Below are positions 41,546 through 50,560 of a stretch of DNA of 64,000 nt, one piece after another; positions within the stretch are counted from its first letter, which is position 1, and each line of letters begins with the position of its first letter. The translations under genes and the position numbers were made by a program. Origin of the DNA: Gudongella sp049310905 (GTDB taxonomy: Bacteria; Bacillota; Clostridia; Tissierellales; Tissierellaceae); the NCBI RefSeq assembly GCF_049310905.1, contig NZ_JBMEMN010000010.1, forward strand, positions 7,096-71,095, in the 5' to 3' direction. The notes under the pieces were generated by a model, which saw only the letters and a program-made list of their open reading frames with translations, made no database searches and was not told the origin of the DNA.

Positions 41546-44215
41546 CTACGCTTTCTCAACTCTTACTGCGGCTACTTTTAGCTCGGGAATCTTTGCTATT
41601 TCATCGATTGCAGAATTTGTTAGAATATTTGCCTTTCCTTCTGTGTAGTGGAATGGCATAAATACTACTCCCTCTTCGATTATATCTGTTACAAGAGCAG
41701 TTGTTTCCAACTCTCCACGTCTTGAATAAATTTTTACCCTGTCTCCATTTTCAATACCCAACTTATTTGCAGAAGCCTCATTTATCTCAACATAAGAATT
41801 CGGTGCCAGCTTATTAAGCCCATCCTCCCTGCCTGTCATGGTCATTGTATGATAGTGGTAGAGAATTCTTCCAGTTGTAAGGATAAGCGGATACTCGTCA
41901 GATGTTATTTCAGCACTTTCTACGTATTCAGCCGGCATAAACAATCCTCTGCCTCTTGCCATTGCAGTCTTGTGAAGATACTTTGTTCCAGGGTGATTCT
42001 GATCTGGAACTGGCCATTGAAGACTTTCTGTTTCAAGCCTCTCATATGTTACCCCTCCGTATGAAGGAGTCAGAGATGCGATTTCTTCCATTATCATTGC
42101 AGGATCCGAATACCTGGTCTCATCGCCCATTCTGTTCATGATGTCCATAAGGATTATCCAATCTGCTTTTGCCTCTCCTGGAGCCTCAACTGCTTTTCTT
42201 ACCCTTTGAATCCTTCTTTCAGTATTTGTAAATGTTCCGTCCTTCTCTGCAAAAGCTGCCGCAGGAAGCACGACATCAGCCATTTCAGAAGTTTCAGTAA
42301 GGAATATATCCTGCACAACCATAAAATCAACATGATCCAGGACTTTCTTCACATGGTTTGTATCAGGGTCTGATACCATTGGGTTCTCTCCCATGATATA
42401 GAGGAACTTGACCTGATCCTCCTCAATTGCCTTAAACATTTCAGTTATTGTTAGGCCAACCTTGTTTGAAAGCTTGCTTCCCCAGTTATCCTGGAACTTG
42501 TCCAGCACCTCAGGCTTGAATACCTTCTGGTAGCCTGGAAGATCTGCTGGCAGTCCTCCCATGTCACAGGCTCCCTGAACGTTATTCTGCCCTCTAAGTG
42601 GATTTACTCCCGCTGATTCAATACCAACGTTTCCGCAAAGAAGTGCTAGATTTGAGATGCTCATTACTGCATGGGTTCCCGTTGTATGCTGTGTTACTCC
42701 CATCGTGTAGTAGATTCCTGCCTTCCCTGCTTCTCCGTATATGGTAGCTGCATCAATAATATCCTGTGCATCAACTCCACAGATTTCTGCGACTCTTTCA
42801 GGAGTGTAGTCCTTCACAAGTCTCTTTAGTTCTTCGTAGTTTTCTGTTTTTTCATCAATATAGCTGTCCGCCTGAAGTCCTTTTTCAATTATTACATGCA
42901 TCAAACCGTTTAAAAGTGCGATGTTTGTTCCTGGCTTCAACTGAAGGAATACATCAGCGTATTCCGCCATCTCTATCCTTCTTGGATCTGCAACAATCAT
43001 TTTGGCTCCGGCCTTCTTGGCCTGCTTCATAATTGAACCGATTACCGGATGGTTCTCTGAAGTGTTTGAACCGATAATAAACATTGCATCCGTTCCTTTT
43101 ATTTCCTGTATACTGTTTGTCATTGCTCCGCTTCCCAATGTGATTGCAAGACCTGCAACCGTTGAAGCATGTCAGAGGCGGGCGCAATGGTCTACATTAT
43201 TGGTACCAAGAGTTGACCTGAACATCTTCTGGAACATGTAATTATCCTCATTTGTACATCTTGCTGAAGTAAGACCTGCGAATGCTTCTGATCCAAAGAC
43301 TTCCTTGGTCTGTTTCATCTTCGATGTTATTACCTCGTATGCTTCATCCCACGTGGTTTCAACCAGGACGCCATTTTTTCTAACGAGTGGCATTGTTAGC
43401 CTGTCAGGATGTGAAAGGAAATTGTATGAGAATTTTCCCTTTACGCACAGAAGTCCTTCGTTGTGAGCATCAAATGCTGGCTCTACTCCTACCACATTGT
43501 TGTCCTTTATCTTAAGATCCATCTGGCATCCCACTCCACAATAGGAGCAGGTTGTTCTTACTGTCTTTGTTTCCCACTGTCTGAATTTCATCTTGCTCCT
43601 TGGCTCAAGAGCGCCAACTGGACATACGGATACGCAGTTTCCACAGGATACACATGTTGAATTCTCAAGTCCTTCCCCAAATGGCGTAGCTACAAGAGTA
43701 TCGAAGCCACGGTTCTCAAAGCCGATTGCATTTGTACCCTGAAGTTCATCGCACACTCTTACACACAATCCACATAGGATACACTTGCTGGCATCAAATG
43801 TGTAGAATGGGTTTGTATCGTCATAGTATGGCTTGCTCATTTCCCATCTATATGTACCTTCTGTGATTCCATATTCATAGCAGAGGTCCTGAAGCTTACA
43901 GTCTCCGGCTTTTTCACATGTCAGGCAATCCAAAGGATGATTTGATATAAGCATATCCAGTAAATCCTGCCTTGCCTTTACAACCTTTTCGCTATGGGTG
44001 TGGATAACCATTCCTTCTCTCACCTGCGTTGTGCAGGCAGTGTGAAGCTTGCCCCAGCCTTCAACCTCCACCTGGCAAAGTCTACATGATCCAGAGGGAA
44101 CAAGACGCTCATCATGACACAGGGTTGGAATGTCTATGCCTATATCACTGCAGGCCTTAAGTACAGTAGTTCCTTTTTCAATTTCGTGTTGTTTACCGTT
44201 AATTGTTACCTGCAT
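41546..44215 (-). CDS. fdhA: Selenocysteine formate dehydrogenase alpha subunit (NADH-linked type)
   Basis: 889 residues when the in-frame UGA at 43172-43174 is read as selenocysteine 348. The context HCARL-U-HASTVAGL is the catalytic motif of Sec formate dehydrogenases. The N-terminus is NuoG-like: a [2Fe-2S] ferredoxin domain (CHDERLVPSGSCRLC), a His/Cys cluster segment (HPLDCLTCEKAGDC), two [4Fe-4S] sites (CILCGLCVRVC and CVSCGNCVSVCP), then the catalytic CSYCGVGC cluster and the molybdopterin domains to the end. It oxidises formate or reduces CO2 with Mo- or W-bis-MGD. The NuoE- and NuoF-like partners upstream give an NAD(P)-linked, likely bifurcating complex. Confidence 0.95.
43142..43174 (-). 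promoter_or_regulatory. bSECIS element directing UGA to selenocysteine
   Basis: Eleven bases after the UGA, on the minus strand, comes a hairpin GGTTGCA-GGTCT-TGCAATC (7-bp stem with one G-T). The stem start, GGUCU apical loop and 11-base spacing match the E. coli fdhF SECIS as I know it. Confidence 0.92.
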
Positions 44216-44319
44216 ATACTCTCCCCCCTCTCAGCTGTTTTTAGAACATTGAAGCCATTTAGTCCCTTAATGGATCTCTTTAATCTATTATAATCAGTTT
44301 TAATTTTTATTGTATTCAT
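44206..44319 (-). CDS. Candidate 37-residue small protein between nuoF-like and fdhA genes
   Basis: An open frame starting MNTIKIKTDYNRLKRSIKG with GGAGGAAGA placed ideally before its ATG (44319), ending in a TAA that overlaps the start of fdhA in another frame. The peptide is basic, has one Cys near its end and no hydrophobic segment. The SD quality and the overlap with fdhA suggest real translation, at least to couple fdhA translation. No family recognised. Confidence 0.5.
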   Translation of the reverse strand: MNTIKIKTDYNRLKRSIKGLNGFNVLKTAERGESICR

Positions 44320-44334
44320 ATTCTTCCTCCAGTG

Positions 44335-45915
44335 CTATATTATTGAGATTGCATCAACAGGACACACATCATAGCAGGCTCCGCATTTTATGCATATAGC
44401 CTGGTCGATAAGGTGCTTTTCCTTGACCTTTCCACTTATTGCTAGTACTGGACATACCTTTGCACATCTTGTACAACCAATACAATCATCGGTGATCTCG
44501 AATTTTATAAGTGCCTTACAGCTCTTAGCTGGACAACTCTTGTCCTTTATATGTGCCTCGTACTCATGTCTGTAGTATTTAATTGTTGTTATTACTGGAT
44601 TGGGAGCGGTCTGTCCAAGCCCGCATAGTGAAGTTGAGCTTACGGTTTCTGAAAGTTCTTCAAGTCTTTCAATGTCACCTTCTACTCCATCACCTTTTGT
44701 GATTCTATCCAGAATCTCATACATCCTCTTTGTACCTTCTCTACAAGGGACACATTTTCCACAGGACTCATCCACGCTGAAGTCCAGGAAGAATTTTGCT
44801 ATATCAACCATACATGTTTTTTCATCCATAACCACCATTCCGCCCGATCCCATGATGGACCAAATTTTACCCAGAGATTCAAAATCAACAGGGGTATCAA
44901 TAAGGTCAGCTGGAATACATCCACCGGATGGACCACCTGTCTGTACAGCCTTGTATTCATTGCCGTCCTGGGCTCCACCACCGATGTCAAAAACAATCTC
45001 TCTTAAGGTCATGCCCATTGGAACTTCAACAAGCCCTGCATTTTCAACTTTCCCAACTAGTGCGAATACCTTTGTTCCAGGAGATTCCTCTGTTCCGATA
45101 CCTCTGAACCACTTTGCACCTTTGTTCATTATTACAGGCACGTTTGCCAGAGTCTCAACATTGTTTATTATTGTGGGCTTTCCCCAAAGTCCCTTGTGGG
45201 CAGTTCTATGAAGCTTTGGACGGGGCATTCCCCTTCTTCCTTCGATTGACTCCATCAATGCAGTTCCTTCTCCACACACAAATGCTCCAGATCCAAGTCT
45301 TAGTTCAATATCAAAATCGAAGCCGGTTCCAAATATGTTCTTACCTAAAAGACCATACTCCTTAGCTTGCTTAATTGCTATCTCCAGTCTTTTAACTGCC
45401 ATGGGGTACTCAGCCCTCACATATATGTATCCCTGGTCTGAGCCGATGGCATAGCCACCAATAGCCATACCCTCAAGTACACTGTGGGGATCCTTTTCAA
45501 GAATTGACCTATCCATAAATGCACCGGGGTCTCCCTCGTCTGCATTACATATTATGTACTTCTTATCAGCATCGAATTTATATGCTTCATTCCACTTTCT
45601 TCCTGTGGGGAAACCGGCTCCTCCTCTACCACGTAGAAGGGATTCCGTTATTTCATCTACCACATCCCCAGGTTCCAATTCTGTCAACGCCTTTAAAAGT
45701 GCAAAATATCCATCAAATGCTATATATTCATCGATATCTGTGGGATCGATTATATCGCAATTCTTAAGAGCAATTCTTACCTGTTTCTTGTAGTATTCTC
45801 CCTTAAGGACCAGGTCATCACCCCTAAACTCAACCCTGTCTCCCTCCAAAAGCTTTTCAAAAAGGGATGGCTTGGTATTCTCCTTTATCTCAAACAATTT
45901 CTCCTTTGTTATCAT
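44335..45915 (-). CDS. NuoF-like NADH-binding flavoprotein subunit of formate dehydrogenase
   Basis: 526 residues. FMN/NADH-binding domain with RGRGGAGFPTGRKW (~90-103), CNADEGDPGAFMDRS (~120-134) and FGTGFDFDIELRLG. The [4Fe-4S] N3-type motif is SCGKCVPCREGTKRM (~385-399). The C-terminus has two extra 4Fe-4S motifs (CIGCTRCAKVCP and CIKCGACYDVCP). It lacks the long thioredoxin-like N-terminal domain of many HydB proteins. It takes electrons between NAD(H) and the iron-sulfur chain. The two terminal clusters could reach ferredoxin, consistent with electron bifurcation as in characterised clostridial FDH complexes. Confidence 0.93.
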   Translation of the reverse strand: MITKEKLFEIKENTKPSLFEKLLEGDRVEFRGDDLVLKGEYYKKQVRIALKNCDIIDPTDIDEYIAFDGYFALLKALTELEPGDVVDEITESLLRGRGGAGFPTGRKWNEAYKFDADKKYIICNADEGDPGAFMDRSILEKDPHSVLEGMAIGGYAIGSDQGYIYVRAEYPMAVKRLEIAIKQAKEYGLLGKNIFGTGFDFDIELRLGSGAFVCGEGTALMESIEGRRGMPRPKLHRTAHKGLWGKPTIINNVETLANVPVIMNKGAKWFRGIGTEESPGTKVFALVGKVENAGLVEVPMGMTLREIVFDIGGGAQDGNEYKAVQTGGPSGGCIPADLIDTPVDFESLGKIWSIMGSGGMVVMDEKTCMVDIAKFFLDFSVDESCGKCVPCREGTKRMYEILDRITKGDGVEGDIERLEELSETVSSTSLCGLGQTAPNPVITTIKYYRHEYEAHIKDKSCPAKSCKALIKFEITDDCIGCTRCAKVCPVLAISGKVKEKHLIDQAICIKCGACYDVCPVDAISII

Positions 45916-45927
45916 GGCACTCTCCCC

Positions 45928-46413
45928 TTAATTGTATTTAGCAAGTATCTCTGTAATATCGTCCTTCTTGACCTTTGCATACACATCTTCATTGACTAGA
46001 ATTACAGGTGCTATGCTGCAGTCACCAACGCATCTGGCAGCTGCTATAGAGAATACCTCATCGACAGTGGTTTCTCCTGATTCTATTCCAAGCTGTGACT
46101 CAATTTCCTCAAGAATACTCTGGGCACCCTTAACATAGCAGGCTGTTCCCATGCAAACACTTATTTTATTCTTGCCTGTAGGCACAAAGGAAAACTGGGA
46201 ATAGAAAGTTGCTACTCCGTAAATTTCTGCCATTGGGATGGACAACTCTTTTGAAATTATCTCCAGCACTTCCTTGGGTAGATATCCAAAGACTTCCTGG
46301 GCATGCTGTAATGAAGGCATCAGTGGGCCTGGTGTGTTTTTCTTGGAATCAAGAAATCTCATAAAGGCTACTATCTGCTCCTTGTTTTCTTCTTTATCAA
46401 ACTTGAACTCCAT
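45928..46413 (-). CDS. NuoE-like [2Fe-2S] subunit of formate dehydrogenase
   Basis: 161 residues. Helical N-terminal domain (~1-75) then a thioredoxin-like domain with a [2Fe-2S] cluster bound by C87, C92, C128 and C132 (CMGTAC and CVGDC), exactly the NuoE/HydC pattern. It is the first gene of the operon. AGGAGG lies before the ATG. Upstream on the minus strand a TTGACA at 46510-46515 is seen, but without a convincing -10 at proper spacing, so the operon promoter is unresolved. Confidence 0.93.
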   Translation of the reverse strand: MEFKFDKEENKEQIVAFMRFLDSKKNTPGPLMPSLQHAQEVFGYLPKEVLEIISKELSIPMAEIYGVATFYSQFSFVPTGKNKISVCMGTACYVKGAQSILEEIESQLGIESGETTVDEVFSIAAARCVGDCSIAPVILVNEDVYAKVKKDDITEILAKYN

Positions 46414-46603
46414 TATTATCCTCCTCTTGATTATGTAATATTAAATGGATTTTTTCTTTAGATTTATGAAAATTATATACCCTTTTAGCGTATAATATTA
46501 GGAAAGGATTGTCAATGATATCTGAATTTTGCCATTTCTCCATGATTCAAGTGATTTCAGCGCTTGAGATATAGTTTCATTATAGATAAAGGAGTTGATT
46601 CAT

Positions 46604-46891
46604 TTGCTAAATCAATATTATATACACATTATTTTATCCTATATGATCTTCATAAATATCGTAGCTATTTTAATATTCAAGAGAGATAAATCTCTAGCTA
46701 AAAACGGGAAAAGAAGAGTCTCTGAAAAAACACTGTTTCTATCAGCCATAATTGGTGGTGGATTGGGTGCTGTTATTGGAATGCACCTATTCAAACACAA
46801 AACAAAAAAAGCCGCCTTTCTATTGGGGCTGCCCATTATTGCCATTATAAATATTATTCTTGTGATGTATGTCCTTAAGGAACTTGTTTAG
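46604..46891 (+). CDS. DUF1294 small membrane protein
   Basis: About 95 residues with three hydrophobic helices. Between helices 1 and 2 is the family segment FKRDKSLAKNGKRRVSEKTL followed by GGGLGAVIGMHLFKHKTKK. This is DUF1294, of unknown function. I start it at TTG 46604, nine bases after AAAGGAG; the TTG at 46595 touches that SD. It stands alone between the FDH operon and a REP-like palindrome. Confidence 0.85.
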   Translation: MLNQYYIHIILSYMIFINIVAILIFKRDKSLAKNGKRRVSEKTLFLSAIIGGGLGAVIGMHLFKHKTKKAAFLLGLPIIAIINIILVMYVLKELV

Positions 46892-46898
46892 TTGCTTT

Positions 46899-46927
46899 GG
46901 GACAAAAAGGACCGTCCCTGGCGTCCC
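46899..46927. repeat. REP-like palindromic element
   Basis: GGGAC ... GGACC-GTCCC ... GTCCC: outer arms GGGAC (46899) and GTCCC (46923-46927) around an inner GGAC-C-GTCC. The GGGACAAAAAGGACCGTCCC phrase resembles extragenic elements scattered in many Firmicute genomes. Only one copy is in this window. Confidence 0.55.
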
Positions 46928-46936
46928 GGATTGTTG

Positions 46937-47347
46937 CTATTCGATATGAATGGCAATTGTTATGAGTAGCATAACGGCAACCGAACGATGGATTGTCAGC
47001 CAAAGCTTTCCCCTTTTCTTCTTTTTTTGGCCATATATGCCAAGGATAACCTGTAGTATCATTAGTGATGCTGCAGCGAGTCCTGTGAAACTCAGGCCAT
47101 GAGTGAGATATTGAACCGAAAAATGGAGTAGCAGGAAGAATACAGCTAAAAATCCGAAATAACGATGGTTCTTCACTACAAAGCGCATCATTTTTTGGTA
47201 GCTGTCTGCAAATGATTTATTCTTTCTAATCTGTGTCTTGAATTTTTTATTGATGAACTTAACAACATAGTTTAAAACAGTCAGGCTATAAAAGAAAATA
47301 ATGATATAACCCAAGAATTCCCCCAAATCTTCCAAGAAATCCAACAT
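46937..47347 (-). CDS. Small membrane protein, possible b-type cytochrome
   Basis: About 136 residues, four predicted helices. Histidines fall at helix-typical positions (KNHRYFGFL, FLLLHFSVQYLTHG, LTIHRSVAVM, TIAIHIE), a pattern like cytochrome b561/ferric-reductase-like proteins that ligate heme. That assignment is inferred from His spacing, not from a firm family match. ATG 47347 is chosen because GGGAG lies eight bases upstream. It starts 22 bases after the ZIP transporter gene and is likely co-transcribed. Confidence 0.65.
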   Translation of the reverse strand: MLDFLEDLGEFLGYIIIFFYSLTVLNYVVKFINKKFKTQIRKNKSFADSYQKMMRFVVKNHRYFGFLAVFFLLLHFSVQYLTHGLSFTGLAAASLMILQVILGIYGQKKKKRGKLWLTIHRSVAVMLLITIAIHIE

Positions 47348-47368
47348 CCTCATCAGCTCCCTTTCAAG

Positions 47369-48193
47369 TTATCCCAAAGCCACATCAAGTATCATCATTA
47401 CTGTAAAACCGAGCATTGCACCTATCGATGCAATATCAGTCTTTGAACCGCCTTCTTCTCTTTGCGCTTCGGGAATAAGCTCCTCAACTACAACATAGAT
47501 CATTGCTCCTGCTGCAAAAGCAAGTGCATATGGCAATATTGGCTGTATTTTTATAACGGCATAAGCTCCCAGGACACCGGCAATTGGTTCTACTATTCCA
47601 GACGATTGTCCATACAGGAAAGCCTTTGTTCTACTGAATCCTTCTCGTCTTAATGGTATGGATACAGCTGCTCCCTCTGGAAAGTTTTGCAACCCAATTC
47701 CTATTGCCAATGCAACCGCTCCGGCTAGTGTTGCAGAAGTACCTACGCCTGCGGCAACAGCACCAAAAGCAACGCCGACTGCAAGACCTTCTGGTATGTT
47801 ATGTAGCGTAATCGCCATAACAAGCAGGACACTTCTTTGCCAATTTGTCTTGATCCCTTCTGCATCAGGAGTGTCAAGTCCCAAGTGTAGATGTGGTAAT
47901 AATTTATCAACCATATAAAGAAATCCGCCACCCAATAAAAATCCGCTTGCTGCAGTAATATATGGTACTTGCCCTAATTCTTCAGCCAACTCAATTCCAG
48001 GCGCAAGCAAAGACCAGAAGCTTGCTGCAATCATAACTCCTGCAGCAAAACCCAACATTCCGTTTAGTACTGTCTTATTAATGGTTTTGAAAAAAAATAC
48101 GAGACCTGCACCCAGTGCAGTGACGCCCCATGTGAATAATGTTGCTATCAATGCTTGTTGTACAGGTCCATATTGACTAATCCATTGAATCAT
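47369..48193 (-). CDS. ZIP family metal transporter (ZupT/GufA-like)
   Basis: 274 residues, eight membrane helices. The metal-binding fourth helix reads TLHNIPEGLAVGVAFG (~126-141) and the fifth GLQNFPEGAAVSIPL (~166-180), the two diagnostic ZIP motifs. A His-rich loop (LLPHLHLGLD, ~98-107) lies in the cytoplasmic region between helices 3 and 4. ZIP proteins import zinc, iron or other divalent metals into the cytosol. Co-directional with the putative cytochrome gene downstream. AGAGGTG precedes the ATG. Confidence 0.92.
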   Translation of the reverse strand: MIQWISQYGPVQQALIATLFTWGVTALGAGLVFFFKTINKTVLNGMLGFAAGVMIAASFWSLLAPGIELAEELGQVPYITAASGFLLGGGFLYMVDKLLPHLHLGLDTPDAEGIKTNWQRSVLLVMAITLHNIPEGLAVGVAFGAVAAGVGTSATLAGAVALAIGIGLQNFPEGAAVSIPLRREGFSRTKAFLYGQSSGIVEPIAGVLGAYAVIKIQPILPYALAFAAGAMIYVVVEELIPEAQREEGGSKTDIASIGAMLGFTVMMILDVALG

Positions 48194-48500
48194 CTATAAC
48201 ACCTCTTTTTTGACTTGCTTGGAATTCTTCAAAAAACATATTTAACCAATCAACACTATTTTACCCTAAACTGCTAATATAATTCTCTTCTTTTAAAGAA
48301 CTAGCAAAGCACTTGAGACGGTTTATTGTTTTTATAGAAACGCTAAGTATAGTTCTTTGTGTTTTTTGCACTTGTTGAATAATAACCACAAATACAGTAT
48401 TTCCGCAAAACAAAAGACAGCTTTTTACTAAAACTGTCCTTTATATTGACCCTCGATCTAGTTTTAGCTTTTAGCTAAATTTCCAAATAATAAAACGTCC
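48194..48500. other. Intergenic gap with one terminator
   Basis: About 300 AT-rich bases. I see the terminator of the glutamine-amidotransferase gene (48412-48442) and presumably the ZIP gene promoter, but no ORF or further structure that I can support. Confidence 0.5.
48412..48442 (-). terminator. Terminator after the class I amidotransferase gene
   Basis: AAAGGACAG and CTGTC arms with a bulge, then TTTTGTTTTG on the minus strand. Confidence 0.65.
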
Positions 48501-49217
48501 CTAATGTTTTTTACACTTTTCAATAAAGTAGTTGAAGATTTCCTGATGTACTGGATGTTTTTCTGCAATTGCTTCTGGGTGGTACTGAACGGCAAGAACA
48601 AACCTATCATTAGTTGATTCGATTGATTCAATTATCCCATCATGAGCTTTTGATGTTATCCGTAGATCTTTACCCAGATTCTTAATTGCCTGGTGGTGCA
48701 ATGAATTAACTTGGATCATTTCTTCTTTGTATATTTCCTTCATTATCGTACCGTCAACAATTTCAATTGAATGGTAGACTCCTGTCGGATCGTAATCGAA
48801 AGAGTGTCCTCCTACATTTAATACCTGGCTATAGATATCCTGGTACAAGGTTCCTCCCAGTGCAATATTTACAAGCTGAATTCCTCTACAGATTCCAAGT
48901 ATTGGAAGGCCTGACTCGTATGCTTTTTGGAATAGTTTCATCTCCATATCATCTCTTTCATGGGTGATTTCAACAACCTGCTTTATTGGCTCTTCACCAA
49001 ATCGAAGTGGCCAAATGTCATGCCCACCTGTGAAAATAACACCATCGAGATTTTTAGCAAACTCAGCTATTGTATCTTCATCTGTTACTGAAGGTATTAT
49101 CAGTGGGACTCCTCCGGCTCTAACTACTGCCTGGAAGTAAAAATCATTTAAGGTGTTTACCATTTTACCCTTAATATTTGCCTGAATACATGTAATGCCA
49201 ATAACCGGTTTTTTCAT
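48501..49217 (-). CDS. Gamma-glutamyl-gamma-aminobutyrate hydrolase family protein (PuuD-like)
   Basis: 238 residues, class I glutamine amidotransferase-like hydrolase (peptidase C26). The nucleophile is C110 in LGICRGIQLVN; the His/Glu of the triad are in VQYHPEAIAE (~212-221). VIFTGGHDIWP (~60-70) and NSLHHQAI are also typical. In relatives it cleaves gamma-glutamyl amides such as gamma-glutamyl-GABA. It begins one base from the stop of the alpha/beta hydrolase gene, so the two form an operon. No putrescine pathway genes are nearby. Confidence 0.9.
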   Translation of the reverse strand: MKKPVIGITCIQANIKGKMVNTLNDFYFQAVVRAGGVPLIIPSVTDEDTIAEFAKNLDGVIFTGGHDIWPLRFGEEPIKQVVEITHERDDMEMKLFQKAYESGLPILGICRGIQLVNIALGGTLYQDIYSQVLNVGGHSFDYDPTGVYHSIEIVDGTIMKEIYKEEMIQVNSLHHQAIKNLGKDLRITSKAHDGIIESIESTNDRFVLAVQYHPEAIAEKHPVHQEIFNYFIEKCKKH

Positions 49218-49218
49218 C

Positions 49219-49986
49219 TTATACCTCCATCAACTTTTCACTGAACCATTTCCCCATTTCCTCCAGCATATTGGTTGTAACAAAGTGATCCAGATTCTTG
49301 TAGGAAATCATCTTAATATTTTCATCTACTTTATATAAGTGTTTAAGCTTTTCATAAAAATCCCTCTGAGGAGTAATTTCAACCATGGAATCCGCTTCTC
49401 CATGAAGTATCAGGATTGGTCGATCCACCAGGAAGTCAATTTTCCCTGCCGGGTTTTTGCTCTGTACTTCCTGCTCAAGATTCTTGAATTCCTTTGTCAT
49501 ATGAACATTAAGCCTTCTTTTAAATTCCTCGTTGCTCCCCAACCAGTTGAATGACCCATTCAATATTACACTTGTTCTTATCTCCGGGTTCTCAGCGAAA
49601 ATTCCAGCTGCTGTAAATCCTCCCATGGAGTGACCTGTTACAGCAATTCTTTCAGGATCTGCATCAAGCTCCTCCGTCGCATAATTTCTTATCTGCCTCC
49701 ATTCCTTAAGATTGTTCAACACCACTTCCCAGAAGAAACCGGAATTCTCTGATTCATCATAATCAAGAGTTCCTCTTTCTCCATGATGGATTGCATCTGG
49801 AATGATGACCTGATAGCCAAGTCCTGCAAGTATGCTCCCTCGGAATTCCTGGTATTCTTTTTTTGAGCTCCACCCATGGTAGAATACCACAGTTGGATAA
49901 TTATCCATTTCCAATTCTGGCTTGAGTACTATGACTGGGATCCCATCAATATATATATTTTCCTTCTTAACATTTAAGAACTTCAT
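49219..49986 (-). CDS. Alpha/beta hydrolase (prolyl-oligopeptidase-like esterase)
   Basis: About 255 residues with the alpha/beta hydrolase fold. Oxyanion HGW in VVFYHGWSS (~33-41), nucleophile Ser in TGHSMGGFTA (~115-124), Asp in LHGEADSMVE (~197) and His in NLDHFVTT (~230). The nearest general match is the YitV/dienelactone-hydrolase-like esterase group; substrate unknown. The start is ATG 49986 after GAGGAGGAAAG; an upstream ATG at 50028 has no SD. Confidence 0.85.
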   Translation of the reverse strand: MKFLNVKKENIYIDGIPVIVLKPELEMDNYPTVVFYHGWSSKKEYQEFRGSILAGLGYQVIIPDAIHHGERGTLDYDESENSGFFWEVVLNNLKEWRQIRNYATEELDADPERIAVTGHSMGGFTAAGIFAENPEIRTSVILNGSFNWLGSNEEFKRRLNVHMTKEFKNLEQEVQSKNPAGKIDFLVDRPILILHGEADSMVEITPQRDFYEKLKHLYKVDENIKMISYKNLDHFVTTNMLEEMGKWFSEKLMEV

Positions 49987-50028
49987 TTCTTTCCTCCTCA
50001 AGTCAACTAAACTTATTTCTATTATCAT

Positions 50029-50214
50029 TATATACCATTGTCAATCAGTGTTTCATCCCTTGAATCTTATCTGCATACTGTATGCCAAAAGCATTGTCGT
50101 AAATGCCCAAGCCATTCATGGAAGAATGCAATGATTCCTGTTATTGCTGTAAATTTCATATCCTCTGTCTTTGTGGCAGTCTTCTACAGGCTGTTATATC
50201 AAAATTCCATATGA
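50029..50214 (-). pseudogene. Possible relic of a membrane protein gene
   Basis: On the minus strand, fragments such as MKFTAITGIIAFFHEW and, in another frame, MAWAFTTMLLAYSMQIRFKG then stop, look like pieces of a multi-pass protein separated by a frameshift. This is weak and could be chance. Confidence 0.2.
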
Positions 50215-50271
50215 TTGAATACTCGTTATGCATCAGGGTATATAACCAGTAAAATATGTAGGAGGGATTAT

Positions 50272-50484
50272 ATGAAATTAAGTGCTAAAAACCAATTTAA
50301 AGGAACCATTACAGATATCAAGGAAGGTGTTGTGACTGGAATCGTAACTGTTGATATCAGTGGAGGAAATATTGTAACATCCTCCATAACCATGGACTCC
50401 ATCAAATCCCTTGGCCTGAAGGTTGGCCAGGAAGTTGTTGCCGTGGTTAAGGCATCAAATGTAATGATTGGTCTAGATGACTAA
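50272..50484 (+). CDS. mop: Molbindin (TOBE/Mop domain protein)
   Basis: 70 residues, one Mop/TOBE domain: MKLSAKNQFKGTITDIKEG, then GIVTVDISGGNIVTSSIT and KSLGLKVGQEVVAVVKASNVMIGL. Oligomers of such proteins bind molybdate or tungstate for storage. The start is ATG 50272 after AGGAGG; the frame extends upstream without an SD. It faces the ModE/TupA-like regulator convergently and is near tupABC, consistent with oxyanion homeostasis. Confidence 0.93.
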   Translation: MKLSAKNQFKGTITDIKEGVVTGIVTVDISGGNIVTSSITMDSIKSLGLKVGQEVVAVVKASNVMIGLDD

Positions 50485-50520
50485 GAACCATCCTTATTAA
50501 CCTTTATCAATCAATATTTT

Positions 50521-50560
50521 AAGAAGGATCTTGGACTTTTTTGATTCCAAGGTCCTTCTT
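50521..50560. terminator. Stem-loop between mop and the tungstate regulator
   Basis: AAGAAGGATCTTGGA pairs with TCCAAGGTCCTTCTT (one G-T) over a T-rich loop. It lies between convergent genes and overlaps the regulator's stop. Confidence 0.7.

Noticed and set aside
41546..43138. A separate molybdopterin oxidoreductase gene beginning at an ATG near 43138
   Set aside because: It is the 3' part of fdhA after the UGA at 43172; the protein continues in the same frame with the Sec motif and a bSECIS.
44600..45211. 203-residue plus-strand ORF
   Set aside because: Antisense shadow of the NuoF-like gene, which has clear family motifs.
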